Source of the DNA: Paracoccus zeaxanthinifaciens ATCC 21588
GTDB lineage: Bacteria > Pseudomonadota > Alphaproteobacteria > Rhodobacterales > Rhodobacteraceae
DNA length: 64,000 bases
NCBI RefSeq assembly: GCF_000420145.1
Contig: NZ_ATUJ01000001.1
Location: 303,887-367,886, forward strand
Direction of reading: 5' to 3'
Shown: piece by piece, positions 10,846-20,756 of the stretch
Numbering within the stretch: position 1 is the first letter of the stretch
Layout of the letters: the number at the start of each line of letters is the position of its first letter
The notes under the pieces: model-generated
Told to the model about the DNA's origin: nothing
The model's database searches: none
Seen by the model: the letters and a program-made list of their open reading frames with translations, nothing else
Program-made: the position numbers and the translations under genes

Positions 10846-12189
10846 TCAATCGCCAGCGGGCGTTTCTTGGGCCTTCGGGCCGGGATTCGCCGTGTTCGGG
10901 CCAAGAATCCGGACCTCACGTTGGGGAAAGGGTATCTGGATGCCGTTCGCCTTGAACGTATCCCACAGCGCCAGGAAGACCTTGCCGCGCACATTCGCAA
11001 GCCCGCCCTGCGCATCCGCGATCCAGAAGCGCAGCACATAGTCGATGCTGCTGTCCCCGAAACCGTTGATCCAGCAGACCGGCCTGCGATCCGCCATGAC
11101 CCGCGAAACCGAGGCCGCGGCCTCGATCGCCAGTTCGCTGACCCGGTGCGGATCGTCCTCATACGAGGTGCCGAAGGTCAGCTCGATCCGCACGAAATCG
11201 TCGCTGTGGGACCAGTTGACCACCTGCCCCGTCACCAGGTCCTCGTTCGGGATCAGGTATTCCTTGCCGTCGCGGGTGACGACGCTGACATAGCGCGCGC
11301 CCAGCTCCTCGATCCAGCCGAAGGTGTCGCCGATGCTGATGACGTCGCCGGGCTTGATCGACTTGTCCAGCAGGATGATGACGCCCGACACCAGGTTCGA
11401 CACCACCTTCTGCAGCCCGAAGCCCAGGCCCACGCCGACCGCGCCCGAAAAGACCGCAAGCCCCGTCAGGTCGAACCCGACCGCCTTCAGCCCCATCACG
11501 ATCGCAAGGCTGAACAGCACCACCTGGATCAGCTTGGCCGTCAGCACCCGCATTGTGGGCGAGATGTCGGAACTGCGCGCCAGCCGCCCCGCCAGCAGCC
11601 GCGACGCCATCCGCGCGCCCGCGATCATCAGCCCGGTGATGATCAGCCCCTTCAGCACCGTCAGCGCCGACAGCCGGAAATCCCCGAACGAGATGGCCAG
11701 CCGGTCCAGCGCTTCCGTCGTCTCGTCCAGAAGGCCCAGCAGCAGCAGCGTGATCCAGATCCACGCGCCCCATGTCACCAGTCTGCGCAGGAAGGCGTTG
11801 CGGATGATCCGCGCCACGAAGAAGATCGCGACCCAGCCCGTGGCGATGGCCGCCGCCAGCGCGATCAGCTGGCTGCGCGAGGGCCAGGTGATCTCTCGCA
11901 TGATGGCGACGACGATCCAGGCGGCGATGGCGAACAGGATCAGCGTCAGCCGCCGGTCCAGCAACAGCCCCACCCGCAGGCGCCAGCGGGGCCAGCCCTC
12001 GCGGCTGCGCAGCCAGCCCGTCCAGCGCGGAGACAGGGCGCGCGCCGCCAGCCAGGACAGCGCCAGAAGCCCCGCGATCGCCGCCAGCTGATACAGCCGC
12101 ATCGGCAGCAGCATCGAATCGACGAAGCCCATGATGCGCAGCGCCGCCCCGTGCAGCGCCATGGCCAGCGCCGAGACGTCCGGATCCAT
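10846..12189 (-). CDS. Mechanosensitive ion channel, MscS family
   Basis: 447-residue inner-membrane channel. Several hydrophobic segments fill residues 20-220. The pore-lining helix and beta domain follow, recognised by GLGFGLQKVVSNLVSGVIILLD-type sequence, then GDVISIGDTFGWIEELGARYVSV and IPNEDLVTGQVVNWS. It is longer than E. coli MscS (286 residues) with extra N-terminal membrane helices, as in YbdG/YnaI-type members. ATG at 12189 has GGAGGG just upstream; the open frame extends to 12261 without a better site. Confidence 0.88.
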   Translation of the reverse strand: MDPDVSALAMALHGAALRIMGFVDSMLLPMRLYQLAAIAGLLALSWLAARALSPRWTGWLRSREGWPRWRLRVGLLLDRRLTLILFAIAAWIVVAIMREITWPSRSQLIALAAAIATGWVAIFFVARIIRNAFLRRLVTWGAWIWITLLLLGLLDETTEALDRLAISFGDFRLSALTVLKGLIITGLMIAGARMASRLLAGRLARSSDISPTMRVLTAKLIQVVLFSLAIVMGLKAVGFDLTGLAVFSGAVGVGLGFGLQKVVSNLVSGVIILLDKSIKPGDVISIGDTFGWIEELGARYVSVVTRDGKEYLIPNEDLVTGQVVNWSHSDDFVRIELTFGTSYEDDPHRVSELAIEAAASVSRVMADRRPVCWINGFGDSSIDYVLRFWIADAQGGLANVRGKVFLALWDTFKANGIQIPFPQREVRILGPNTANPGPKAQETPAGD

Positions 12190-12284
12190 GCCCTCCAAGG
12201 AAATCCCTCCCTTCCCTTTGGAACAATGTTGCGGGGGAACCTCGCGTTCCGCACCGATCATTTTCCTTTTCCCACGCTAAAGGC

Positions 12285-12314
12285 TTGCCATTGCCCGAGT
12301 CTCGGACTTATTTT
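12285..12314 (+). promoter_or_regulatory. Candidate sigma-70 promoter for leuC
   Basis: TTGCCA and TATTTT are separated by 18 bp, in the 295-bp gap between the divergent mscS and leuC starts. It would leave a leader of about 165 bases before leuC. That leader holds only a 28-codon frame with no leucine run, so I see no attenuator. Single-site evidence, hence low confidence. Confidence 0.3.
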
Positions 12315-12484
12315 CGCCGCATGTTTCGGTATTTCGACATCCACGACCGCGCCCGACTTCCGTCGCGGTTCTATGGCGAGACGCTAGGCGTCACCGCCCG
12401 GGGCTGATCCGGCCACCGGGGCCTGCCCGCATGGGCGCCCGCCAGACCAGCCAAGCCAGAACGACACAGCCGAAAGTATCAGCC

Positions 12485-13918
12485 ATGACGACGAACGATT
12501 CCGTGGGCCCGCGCACGCTCTATGACAAGATCTGGGACGCCCATGTGGTGGACCGCCAGCAGGACGGCACTTGCCTGCTGTATATCGACCGCCACCTGGT
12601 CCACGAGGTGACCAGCCCGCAGGCATTCGAGGGTCTGCGAATGACCGGCCGCAAGGTCCGCGCGCCCGAACGCACCATCGCGGTGCCCGACCACAACGTG
12701 CCGACCACGCTGGACCGCGAGAACGGCATCGACAACGCCGAAAGCCGCATCCAGGTCGATGCGCTGGACAAGAACGCCCGCGATTTCGGGGTGAACTACT
12801 ATCCTGTGAACGACATCCGCCAGGGGATCGTGCATATCGTCGGCCCCGAACAGGGCTGGACCCTGCCCGGCATGACCGTCGTCTGCGGCGACAGCCACAC
12901 CGCGACGCATGGCGCCTTCGGCGCGCTGGCCCACGGGATCGGCACCTCCGAGGTGGAACATGTGCTGGCCACGCAGACGCTGATCCAGTCGAAATCGAAG
13001 AACATGAAGGTCGAGATCACCGGCCGCCTCGCCCCCGGCGTGACCGCCAAGGACATCGTCCTGCGCATCATCGCGGAGACCGGCACGGCGGGCGGCACCG
13101 GCCATGTCATCGAATATTGCGGCGAGGCGATCCGCAACCTGTCGATGGAAGGTCGCATGACCATCTGCAACATGGCGATCGAGGGTGGCGCCCGCGCGGG
13201 CCTGATCGCCCCGGACGAGACCACCTTCGCCTATGTGAAGGGCCGCGCCCACGCCCCCAAGGGCGCCCAGTGGGATGCCGCGCTGGCCTGGTGGCGCACG
13301 CTGCATTCCGATGACGGCGCGCATTTCGACAAGGTCGTCACCATCCGCGCCGAGGATATCGCCCCCACCGTCACCTGGGGCACCAGCCCTGAGGACGCGC
13401 TGCCCATCACCGCGACCGTCCCCGCCCCCGAGGATTTCGCGGGCGGCAAGGTCGACGCGGCGCGTCGTTCGCTGGAATACATGGACCTCAAGGCCGGCAT
13501 GCCCCTGACCGGCATCGCCATCGACGCGGTGTTCATCGGGTCCTGCACCAATGGCCGGATCGAGGATCTGCGCGCCGCGGCCGACGTGCTGCGCGGGCGC
13601 AAGCTGGCGCAGGGCGTTCGCGGCATGGTCGTGCCCGGATCGGGCTTGGTCCGCGCCCAGGCCGAGGAAGAGGGCCTGGACACCGTCTTCAAGGATGCGG
13701 GCTTCGAATGGCGGCTTGCGGGCTGTTCCATGTGCCTCGGCATGAACCCCGACCAGCTGGCACCGGGCGAACGCTGCGCGGCCACCAGCAACCGCAACTT
13801 CGAGGGGCGCCAGGGCTACAAGGGCCGCACCCACCTGATGAGCCCGGCGATGGCCGCCGCCGCCGGCGTGGCGGGTCGGCTGGTCGACGTGCGCGAATTC
13901 TCGCACGAACCGGCCTGA
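12485..13918 (+). CDS. leuC: 3-isopropylmalate dehydratase large subunit
   Basis: Isomerises 2-isopropylmalate to 3-isopropylmalate in leucine biosynthesis, as a heterodimer with LeuD. 477 residues, aconitase fold. The 4Fe-4S ligands are in [11 protein letters not shown] (Cys near 352) and [10 protein letters not shown] (near 414 and 417); [20 protein letters not shown] near 140 is the substrate-binding block. ATG at 12485 is the start of conserved homology (TLYDKIWD). leuD follows 713 bp downstream, after an antisense gene. Confidence 0.97.
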   Translation: MTTNDSVGPRTLYDKIWDAHVVDRQQDGTCLLYIDRHLVHEVTSPQAFEGLRMTGRKVRAPERTIAVPDHNVPTTLDRENGIDNAESRIQVDALDKNARDFGVNYYPVNDIRQGIVHIVGPEQGWTLPGMTVVCGDSHTATHGAFGALAHGIGTSEVEHVLATQTLIQSKSKNMKVEITGRLAPGVTAKDIVLRIIAETGTAGGTGHVIEYCGEAIRNLSMEGRMTICNMAIEGGARAGLIAPDETTFAYVKGRAHAPKGAQWDAALAWWRTLHSDDGAHFDKVVTIRAEDIAPTVTWGTSPEDALPITATVPAPEDFAGGKVDAARRSLEYMDLKAGMPLTGIAIDAVFIGSCTNGRIEDLRAAADVLRGRKLAQGVRGMVVPGSGLVRAQAEEEGLDTVFKDAGFEWRLAGCSMCLGMNPDQLAPGERCAATSNRNFEGRQGYKGRTHLMSPAMAAAAGVAGRLVDVREFSHEPA

Positions 13919-13954
13919 CGGCGATGCCCGCCCGCACACATGCAGCGCAGCGCG

Positions 13955-13984
13955 CGTTCCGGTCAGGCCCCGCCTGCCGGAACG
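13955..13984. terminator. Long hairpin between convergent leuC and membrane-protein genes, candidate terminator
   Basis: Outer stem CGTTCCGG / CCGGAACG (8 bp) stacks on an inner stem CAGGC / GCCTG with loop CCC, one base bulged. It spans the stop codon of the minus-strand gene. Neither side has a clear T tract, so intrinsic termination is uncertain; it may act as an RNA end structure for both transcripts. Confidence 0.4.
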
Positions 13985-14547
13985 TCCCTGCGTCTCAGCA
14001 GGGCGGCCGCGTTCAGGGCGATCAGGACAAGGCCCGCATTCTCGAACAGGAAGTTGTTCGGCACGCCGAAGGCCCGCATCCCGATCAGGTGGTCCATGTG
14101 GTGGAAGCTGGCCGCGCGCATCATCACGAAGCCCGTGACGATCACCAGCCCGGTCAGCGCCAGCCCGTTCCGGCGCAGGCGTCCCCGCAGGCTGAAGGCC
14201 ATGGAGATCAGCCCGGCCAGCATCACGCCCCCAAGCGCGGCGATGAAGCCCAGCTGCACCAGCCGCCTTTCGCCGTACCAGCCCTGCGCCCGCGCAAGGC
14301 AACGCCCGGCGGCGGTCAGCGCGCTCTGCAGATCCAGCTGCTTGTTGACGGCCAGCGCCGCCAGCAGCAGCGTGACCATCGCCCAGAAGACGCGGCCCCG
14401 CCTGCCCTTCAGGCGCAGCCAGACGGCGGCGGACATCAGCGCCGCCACGACATAGGCCGCGACCGTCACCCAGCCCGTGATCTGCGGATCGCCGATCGCG
14501 GGGCTCCAGCGTTCGGCCACGCAGGCCGTCAGTTCGTTCAACGTCAT
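13963..14547 (-). CDS. Multi-pass membrane protein of unknown function, antisense between leuC and leuD
   Basis: 194 residues with about five hydrophobic segments and a basic C-terminus. ATG at 14547 is preceded by GGAAGGA. No catalytic motif recognised. From memory, homologous small membrane proteins at this position in Rhodobacteraceae are sometimes labelled isopropylmalate isomerase simply by neighbourhood; nothing in this sequence supports that. The longer open frame to 15303 crosses leuD antisense and is not coding. Histidine pairs (SFHHMDH) in a late loop may be functional. Confidence 0.75.
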   Translation of the reverse strand: MTLNELTACVAERWSPAIGDPQITGWVTVAAYVVAALMSAAVWLRLKGRRGRVFWAMVTLLLAALAVNKQLDLQSALTAAGRCLARAQGWYGERRLVQLGFIAALGGVMLAGLISMAFSLRGRLRRNGLALTGLVIVTGFVMMRAASFHHMDHLIGMRAFGVPNNFLFENAGLVLIALNAAALLRRRDVPAGGA

Positions 14548-14631
14548 CCGGTCCTTCCGTCGCTTGCCCCCCGGGATATCTATCCCCGCGCTATGCCGAC
14601 CGAAAGCCGCAGCACCAACATGTGAGGTCCC

Positions 14632-15237
14632 ATGGACAAGTTCACCACCCTGACCGGCATCGCCGCACCCATGCCGCTGGTCAATATCGACACGGACATG
14701 ATCATCCCCAAGCAGTTCCTGAAGACCATCAAGCGGTCGGGCCTGGGCATCAACCTGTTCGACGAGATGCGCTATGACCGCGACGGAAACGAGCTGCCCG
14801 ATTTCGTGCTGAACCAGCCCGCCTATCGCGACAGCCAGATCCTGGTCGCGGGCGACAATTTCGGCTGCGGGTCGTCGCGCGAACATGCGCCCTGGGCGCT
14901 GCTGGATTTCGGCATCCGCTGCGTGATCTCGACCAGCTTCGCGGACATCTTCTTCAACAACTGCTTCAAGAACGGCATCCTGCCCGTCGTCCTGCCGCAG
15001 GACGCCGTCGATGCCCTGATGGAGGACGCGAAGAAGGGCGCCAACGCGCGCATGACGGTCGATCTGGAATCCCAGACCGTCACCACGTCGGACGGAGAGG
15101 TCTTCGGCTTCGACATCGACCCGTTCCGCAAGCACTGCCTGATGAACGGCCTGGACGATATCGGGCTGACCATGGAAAAGGCCCCCGCCATCGACGATTT
15201 CGAGGGCCGCATGGCCCAGGCGCGCCCTTGGATCTGA
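14632..15237 (+). CDS. leuD: 3-isopropylmalate dehydratase small subunit
   Basis: Swivelling partner of LeuC. 201 residues, standard size. Contains [15 protein letters not shown] near residue 20 and the [21 protein letters not shown] active-site block near 80, which define LeuD. The next gene begins inside its end, so the two are probably co-translated. Confidence 0.97.
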   Translation: MDKFTTLTGIAAPMPLVNIDTDMIIPKQFLKTIKRSGLGINLFDEMRYDRDGNELPDFVLNQPAYRDSQILVAGDNFGCGSSREHAPWALLDFGIRCVISTSFADIFFNNCFKNGILPVVLPQDAVDALMEDAKKGANARMTVDLESQTVTTSDGEVFGFDIDPFRKHCLMNGLDDIGLTMEKAPAIDDFEGRMAQARPWI

Positions 15238-16241
15238 GGGCGATCGCCCTTGCCGCGCTGATGGCCGCGCCCGTCGCGGCCGATCCGGTGCGGATTGCGA
15301 CATGGAACCCCGGCCTGACGCGACAGGGGCCGGGGCTTCTGCTGCGCGACATCGCCGCCCGGCAGGAACAGGTCGTGGCCGCCGCGCGTGTGATCGCGCA
15401 TCTGCAACCCGACGCGATCCTGCTGACCGGCTTCGACTGGGACTTGGAGGGGCGCGCCCTGATCGCCTTCGGCGACCTTCTGGCCGAGATGGGCCACCCC
15501 ATGCCGCACCGCTTCGCCGCCCGCCCCAACACGGGCGCCGCGACGGATCGCGACATGGACGGCAATGGCCGCCTGGGCGAGGCCCGCGACGCGCAGGGCT
15601 ATGGCGATTTCACCGGACAGGCGGGGATGGCGATCCTGGCGCGCTGGCCCATCGGTCCGGTCGCGGACTATACCGGCCTTCTGTGGCAGGGGATGGACGG
15701 CAACCGCATGCCGGACGGGCCGAACGGCGACATCCAGCGGCTGTCCACGACCGCGCATTGGGATGCGGTCGTCAAGACGCCCGACGGCCCGCTGCACCTG
15801 CTGGCGATGTCCGCGACCCCGCCCGCCTTCGAGGATCGCAACATCCCCCGCAACCATGACGAGCTGGCCTTCTGGCTGGACCGGCTGCCCGATGCGCCCT
15901 TCGCGGTGATCGGCAACCTGAACGTGGACCTGTCGGATGGCGATGGCGACCCCTCGGCCCTGCTGCGCATGCTGGAGGTCACGCAGGACCCGCAGCCGCG
16001 CGGGGCCTTCCAGCCGCCGCAGGACGGGCCCAACGCGGATCATTCGGGCGATGCGGCGATGGACACGGCCGAATACGACCGCGAACCGGGGAATCTGCGG
16101 CTGGACTATATCCTGCCCGCCAAGGATCTCGAGGTCGTCGATGCGGGCGTCTTCTGGCCCGCGCCGGACGATCCGCTGGCCGATGCGGCGGGACTGGCAT
16201 CCCACCGCAAGCCCGTCTGGATCGACCTAGAGGTCGAATGA
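15228..16241 (+). CDS. Secreted endonuclease/exonuclease/phosphatase family protein
   Basis: 337 residues starting at TTG 15228, inside the last codons of leuD. I prefer TTG because it yields a full signal peptide (cleavage near residue 18, VAA-DP); the first ATG at 15261 would cut the signal in half. The domain has ATWNPG at the start, an IGNLNVDL segment and a terminal SHRKP, matching the metal/active-site pattern of the EEP superfamily, with Asp where Glu is often seen (TGFDWD). It may hydrolyse nucleic acid or phosphoesters in the periplasm; substrate unknown. The 3' end overlaps convergent bioA by 15 bp. Confidence 0.8.
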   Translation: MDLRAIALAALMAAPVAADPVRIATWNPGLTRQGPGLLLRDIAARQEQVVAAARVIAHLQPDAILLTGFDWDLEGRALIAFGDLLAEMGHPMPHRFAARPNTGAATDRDMDGNGRLGEARDAQGYGDFTGQAGMAILARWPIGPVADYTGLLWQGMDGNRMPDGPNGDIQRLSTTAHWDAVVKTPDGPLHLLAMSATPPAFEDRNIPRNHDELAFWLDRLPDAPFAVIGNLNVDLSDGDGDPSALLRMLEVTQDPQPRGAFQPPQDGPNADHSGDAAMDTAEYDREPGNLRLDYILPAKDLEVVDAGVFWPAPDDPLADAAGLASHRKPVWIDLEVE

Positions 16242-17471
16242 CGCGATGACGTCCCAGGCCAGGTCCAGGTCGGCCTCGGTCACGCAATAGGGCGGCATCA
16301 CGTAGCAGGTATTGCCCAGGGGGCGCAGCAGGACGCCGCGATCCATCGCATGGGCGCGCAGGCGCGGCCCCGCCTCGGACAGGTATCCGCCCTCGGGGAC
16401 CTTCATGTCGATGGCGGCCACGGTGCCCCATCTGCGCGGATTCTCGAAGCGCGGATCGGCGGCCAGCTTCGCCAGCCGCTCGGCCTGCCAATCGCCAAGG
16501 CGGTCCAGCACCTCCTGCATCGGGCTTTCCTGCCACAGCCGCACCTGCGCCAGCGCCGCCGCGCAGGCGATCGGGTTCGCCGTGTAGCTGCTGGAGTGGT
16601 AGAAGGTTCGCCGCCGGTCGGTCGAACGGTGCGCGTCGAAGATGCGGCGGCTGGCCAGCGTCGCCGCCAGCGGGATGACGCCCCCCGTCAGCCCCTTCGA
16701 GGTGCACATGATGTCGGGCGCGATGCCCGCATTGTCGCAGGCCCACAGCCGTCCGGTGCGGCCCCAGCCGGTCATCACCTCGTCCACGATCATCAGCACG
16801 TCGTGACGGTCGCAGATCTCGCGCATGCCGCGCAGCACGTCGGCGCCATACATGCGCATGCCGCCCGCGCCCAGGATCAGCGGCTCGACGATCAGCGCGG
16901 CCATCCGGCCCGATGCGGCCATCTCCTCGAAGGCGCGCAGCGTCCGTGCTCCGTCGCCCGAGGGGAAGGGCAGCCGGTCCACCGCGAACATCAGCGGGTC
17001 GTAGGCGGCGTTGAAGACCCCGCGTTCGCCCACGCTCATCGTGCCGATCGTGTCGCCGTGATAGCTGTCCTCGATCACCGCAATGCGGTGGCGGCCGTCG
17101 CCCTCGTGCCGCCAGTATCCAAGCGCCATCTTCAGCGCGACCTCGACCGCGGTCGATCCGCTGTCGCTGTAGAAGACGTGGCTCAGCCCCTCGGGGGCCA
17201 TGCCGACCAGCGCCTCGGCCAGTTCCTCGGCGGGGGCATGGGTCAGGCCTGCGAAGATCACCTGGTCCAGGTTGCCCGCCGTGTCGCGGATCGCCTGGGC
17301 GATGCGGGGGTGGTTGTGGCCGTGGGTGACGACCCACCAGCTGCTGACCGCGTCCAGCAGCCTGCCGCGATCGGTTTCGATGAACGCGCCCTCGGTGCTG
17401 ATCGCGCGGGGCGGTTCGGGTTCGGTTCCGTGCTGGAAGAAGGGATGCCAAACGGCGCCGTCGATGCTCAT
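16227..17471 (-). CDS. bioA: Adenosylmethionine-8-amino-7-oxononanoate aminotransferase
   Basis: PLP aminotransferase making 7,8-diaminopelargonate with S-adenosylmethionine as amino donor, third-from-last step of biotin synthesis. 414 residues. The N-terminal VWHPFFQHG and SSWWVVTHGHNHP blocks are typical of BioA; Lys259 in TSKGLTGG is the PLP lysine. ATG at 17471 overlaps the bioD stop (ATGA). Last gene of bioB-F-D-A. Confidence 0.95.
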   Translation of the reverse strand: MSIDGAVWHPFFQHGTEPEPPRAISTEGAFIETDRGRLLDAVSSWWVVTHGHNHPRIAQAIRDTAGNLDQVIFAGLTHAPAEELAEALVGMAPEGLSHVFYSDSGSTAVEVALKMALGYWRHEGDGRHRIAVIEDSYHGDTIGTMSVGERGVFNAAYDPLMFAVDRLPFPSGDGARTLRAFEEMAASGRMAALIVEPLILGAGGMRMYGADVLRGMREICDRHDVLMIVDEVMTGWGRTGRLWACDNAGIAPDIMCTSKGLTGGVIPLAATLASRRIFDAHRSTDRRRTFYHSSSYTANPIACAAALAQVRLWQESPMQEVLDRLGDWQAERLAKLAADPRFENPRRWGTVAAIDMKVPEGGYLSEAGPRLRAHAMDRGVLLRPLGNTCYVMPPYCVTEADLDLAWDVIASFDL

Positions 17472-18139
17472 GAGAAATCCCCAGTCCTGAAATCCCCGGG
17501 CCTGAAATTCGCGGCCATCGCGGCGGACAGCGTGTCGCGGTCCAGCCGGTCCAGGATCGGCAGGCGGCCCAGGACCTTCACCTGCCCCACCTGCCCGATG
17601 GTCGCCATGTTGTCGTCGTTCGGATGGCCCACGAAGGCCACGCCGTGGATGGGAACGCCGCGGGCGCGCAGGCTCTCGATGGCGGTCAGGCTGTAGCTGA
17701 TCGTCCCGAGGCCGGTGCCCGCGACCAGGACGACCGGCAGGTTCCAGCGCGCGAAGAGATCCGCGAACATCACCTGCCGGGTGACGGGCACCATCGCGCC
17801 GCCCGCCCCCTCGATCACCAGCGGGTCGATATCGGGGGGCGTCAGCGCGTCCAGGTCGATGCTCACGCCGTCCAGCTCGGCGGCGCGGTGGGGCGACAGG
17901 GGCTGGCGCAGCAGGAAGGCCTCGGGATGGGTGGTCGCGCCCGACAGGCGCTCGACCTCGGCGCGGTCGCTGCCGATCTGGGCCGCGCCGCCCGCGACGG
18001 GGGCCGCGTTCGGCACGTTGCCCGCCAGCCCCGATTGCACCGGCTTCCAGTAATCCGCGCCGATCAGGCCGCACAGACCCGCGGCAAAGACGGATTTGCC
18101 GACATCGGTTCCGGTCGCGGTGATCACGTATCGGGCCAT
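17468..18139 (-). CDS. bioD: Dethiobiotin synthetase
   Basis: ATP-dependent carboxylase closing the ureido ring of dethiobiotin. 223 residues with P-loop GTDVGKS at about 9-15, WKPVQSG near 31 and VIEGAGGAMVPV near 115, all diagnostic of BioD. ATG at 18139 lies 16 bp inside bioF, so translation is probably coupled. Confidence 0.94.
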   Translation of the reverse strand: MARYVITATGTDVGKSVFAAGLCGLIGADYWKPVQSGLAGNVPNAAPVAGGAAQIGSDRAEVERLSGATTHPEAFLLRQPLSPHRAAELDGVSIDLDALTPPDIDPLVIEGAGGAMVPVTRQVMFADLFARWNLPVVLVAGTGLGTISYSLTAIESLRARGVPIHGVAFVGHPNDDNMATIGQVGQVKVLGRLPILDRLDRDTLSAAMAANFRPGDFRTGDFS

Positions 18140-19257
18140 AGTTCCTCCAGCAGTTCTGCCAGGCGGATCACCTGGGCGCGGCTTGCATTCAGCGTCAGCG
18201 ACAGGCGCAGGCGCGACGTGCCCTCGGGGACGGTCGGTGGGCGGATGCCGCGCAGATCGAAGCCGCGCGCCTGGACGGCGGCGGCCAGTTCCATCGTGGG
18301 CGCGTTCTGCCCCACGATCAGCGGCACGATCTGGCTGCCGCTGACGCGCAGATGCGGCAGGCGGCGGGCGATTTCCGCGCCGAACGTGTCGATATGCCCC
18401 TGCAGCACGGTCTGGCGCCAGGGCTCGTCGCGCAGGATCGCCAGCGATTCGAGGCCGACCTCGGCCATCAGCGGCGACGGCGCGGTGGCGAAGATGAACG
18501 GACGGCAGCGGTTCACCAGGAAGTCGACCAGCACCCGCGAGGCGCAGATCAGCGCGCCCGATCCGCCAAGCGCCTTGCCCAGGGTGTGCAGCGTGACAAC
18601 GTTGTCGCGACCTTCCAGGTGATGGGCCAGACCGCGCCCCTGCGGCCCGAAGACACCGGTCGCATGGGCCTCGTCCACCATCAGGAAGCCGTGTTCGTCG
18701 GCCAGCGCCATCAGATCGTCCAGCGGCGCGCGATCGCCATCCATGCTGTAGAGACTCTCGACCGCGATCCAGACCGCGCCGGTATTGCCCTGCGCGCGCC
18801 AGTCCGCGATCACGTCGGCCGCATGGCCCACATCGCCGTGGCGGAAGGTCGCGACCTGGGCCCTGCCCGCGCGCGCGCCCTCGTGGGTGCTGGCATGGGA
18901 CAGCTCGTCCATCAGCAGCAGGTCGCCCCGCTGCGGCAGCGTGGTCAGGACGGCGAAATTCGCGACATAGCCGCCACCGAAGCCCAAGGCGGCCTCGGCC
19001 CCGAAGAAGCGGGCGGCGGCATCCTCGAACCGGGCCTGCGCCTCGGTCTGGCCGCGCAGCAGGCGCGATCCGGCCGCGCCCACGGGGACGCCCGCATCCA
19101 GCGCCCGGCGGGCCGCAGCGACCAGGCGCGGGGACTGCGCCAGCCCGATATAGTCGTTGGACGAGAAGTCGATCCCCTGGCGGTGAGACAGCACGCGCCT
19201 GCGCGACAATCGCGCAAGCGCGTCCAGATCCCGCCGATAGACGGCAAGACGATCCAT
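18124..19257 (-). CDS. bioF: 8-amino-7-oxononanoate synthase
   Basis: PLP enzyme condensing pimeloyl thioester with alanine. 377 residues. FSSNDYIGLA near residue 30, VDEAHATGVFG near 200, and Lys228 in HTLGKALGGSGAL as the PLP lysine. Starts 5 bp after bioB. Confidence 0.95.
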   Translation of the reverse strand: MDRLAVYRRDLDALARLSRRRVLSHRQGIDFSSNDYIGLAQSPRLVAAARRALDAGVPVGAAGSRLLRGQTEAQARFEDAAARFFGAEAALGFGGGYVANFAVLTTLPQRGDLLLMDELSHASTHEGARAGRAQVATFRHGDVGHAADVIADWRAQGNTGAVWIAVESLYSMDGDRAPLDDLMALADEHGFLMVDEAHATGVFGPQGRGLAHHLEGRDNVVTLHTLGKALGGSGALICASRVLVDFLVNRCRPFIFATAPSPLMAEVGLESLAILRDEPWRQTVLQGHIDTFGAEIARRLPHLRVSGSQIVPLIVGQNAPTMELAAAVQARGFDLRGIRPPTVPEGTSRLRLSLTLNASRAQVIRLAELLEELWPDT

Positions 19258-19262
19258 CGCGA

Positions 19263-20315
19263 TCAGCGCAGGATCGGGATCGCCGGATCGGCCGCCAGCA
19301 GCTCGGCGCGGCGGGCGTCATCCTCGGGGTGGTGTTCATGCGCCTGCATCGGCTGGATCCCCAGCCTGCGGAACAGGCGCATGTCGTCCTCCTCCTCGGG
19401 GTTTTCCTTGGTCAGCAGCGTGTCGCCCACGAAGATCGAGTTCGCGCCCGCCATGAAGCACATGGCCTGCATCTCGTCCGACATCTCGGTCCGGCCTGCC
19501 GACAGGCGGACATGGCTGCGCGGCATCATGATGCGCGCGGTCGCGATGGTGCGGACGAAATCGATGGGATCGACCGGATCGGCATCGGCCAGCGGCGTGC
19601 CCGGCACCGGGATCAGCTGGTTGATCGGCACGCTTTCGGGGGGCGAGGGCAGGTTCGCCAGCGTGACCAGCATGTCCACGCGGTCCTGGTCGCCTTCGCC
19701 CAGGCCCAGAATCCCGCCCGAGCAGACCTTGATCCCGGCCTCGCGGACGCGGTCCAGCGTGTCCAGGCGGTCGGCGAAGGTGCGGGTCGTGATGACCTTG
19801 TCGTAATGCGCCTCGGAGGTGTCGATGTTGTGGTTGTAGTAATCCAGCCCCGCATCGGCCAGCTGGCGCGCCTGGTCGGCATCCAGCATGCCAAGCGTCA
19901 TGCAGGTCTCCATGCCCAGGCCGCGGACGCCCTCGATCATGGCGACGATCTGCGGCATGTCGCGTTCCTTGGGGCTGCGCCATGCGGCGCCCATGCAGTA
20001 CCGCGTGGCCCCCGCATCGCGGGCGCGCTTGGCCTCGCCGATGACGCGCTGGACCTCGATCAGCTTCGAGGCCGACAGCCCCGACGAATGCCGCGCCGAC
20101 TGGCTGCAATAGCCGCAATCCTCGGGGCAGCCGCCCGTCTTGATCGACAGAAGGCGGCTCATCTGCACGCGGTTCGGGTCGAAATGCTGCCGATGCACGG
20201 TCTGGGCCTGAAACAGCAGGTCCATCAGCGGCTGGTCATAGACGCGGCGCGCTTCCTCTGCGGTCCAGATGTGCCGTGCGTCCGGCTGATTGGGGTTCGG
20301 TTTGCTGTCCAACAT
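19263..20315 (-). CDS. bioB: Biotin synthase
   Basis: Radical SAM enzyme inserting sulphur into dethiobiotin. 350 residues. The SAM cluster CPEDCGYC has Cys63, Cys67 and Cys70, followed by SARH and later [14 protein letters not shown], all standard. ATG at 20315 is preceded by GGAGG; the frame is open to 20378 but lacks a site there. It lies 69 bp downstream of the fliJ-like gene on the same strand. I looked for a BioR-type TTATA/TATAA operator in that gap and saw none, so the operon may be read from the flagellar transcript or an unrecognised promoter. Confidence 0.97.
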   Translation of the reverse strand: MLDSKPNPNQPDARHIWTAEEARRVYDQPLMDLLFQAQTVHRQHFDPNRVQMSRLLSIKTGGCPEDCGYCSQSARHSSGLSASKLIEVQRVIGEAKRARDAGATRYCMGAAWRSPKERDMPQIVAMIEGVRGLGMETCMTLGMLDADQARQLADAGLDYYNHNIDTSEAHYDKVITTRTFADRLDTLDRVREAGIKVCSGGILGLGEGDQDRVDMLVTLANLPSPPESVPINQLIPVPGTPLADADPVDPIDFVRTIATARIMMPRSHVRLSAGRTEMSDEMQAMCFMAGANSIFVGDTLLTKENPEEEDDMRLFRRLGIQPMQAHEHHPEDDARRAELLAADPAIPILR

Positions 20316-20384
20316 GGCTGACCTCCGCATGTCCGACCCCGTGACTAGCACCAGTTCCGCGGGATTGTCCAATGCCACGGGCCG

Positions 20385-20756
20385 TCAGTCGCCCGGCTTG
20401 CGCAGGCGCGCCGCCTCGTCGCGGGCAAGACGGGCCAGCACCTCGGCGCGGCCGAATTCGCGGGCGGCCTGCTGGCGCACGGCCTCGAAGCGGGGCAGGA
20501 TGCGGCGCAGCTCCTGGTCGGCATGGGCCACCTCGCGCGCGGCGCGTCCGGCCTGCGCATTCGCCGTCCGCGCTTCCGGGACGCTCAGCGGGGCGGTGCT
20601 GTCATAGCTTTGGCGAAGCGATTCCCGTGCCGCGCCGATCCGGTCCTGCGCGGCATGCACATGCGCGGCAAAGGCGGCATAGGCCTTGAGCTGCCGCTCG
20701 GCGCGGATCCTTGCGATGCGTTCCAGCTGGTCCAGCTGATCGAGGCGCGTCACCAT
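20385..20756 (-). CDS. FliJ-like flagellar coiled-coil protein
   Basis: 123 residues, almost entirely predicted alpha-helical and rich in Arg, Ala, Glu and Gln, as in FliJ, the export-ATPase stalk and chaperone-escort protein. There is no strong sequence signature; the call rests on length, helical character and position, with its start overlapping the flhB stop by 7 bp. Last gene of the fliL-to-fliJ-like operon. Confidence 0.6.
   Translation of the reverse strand: MVTRLDQLDQLERIARIRAERQLKAYAAFAAHVHAAQDRIGAARESLRQSYDSTAPLSVPEARTANAQAGRAAREVAHADQELRRILPRFEAVRQQAAREFGRAEVLARLARDEAARLRKPGD

Noticed and set aside
12321..12407. 28-codon frame in the leuC leader as a leucine leader peptide
   Set aside because: Only two scattered leucine codons, no good ribosome site, and no terminator/antiterminator pair after it.
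20316..20384. BioR operator or biotin-responsive element upstream of bioB
   Set aside because: No TTATA/TATAA dyad or other repeat was visible in the 69-bp gap.
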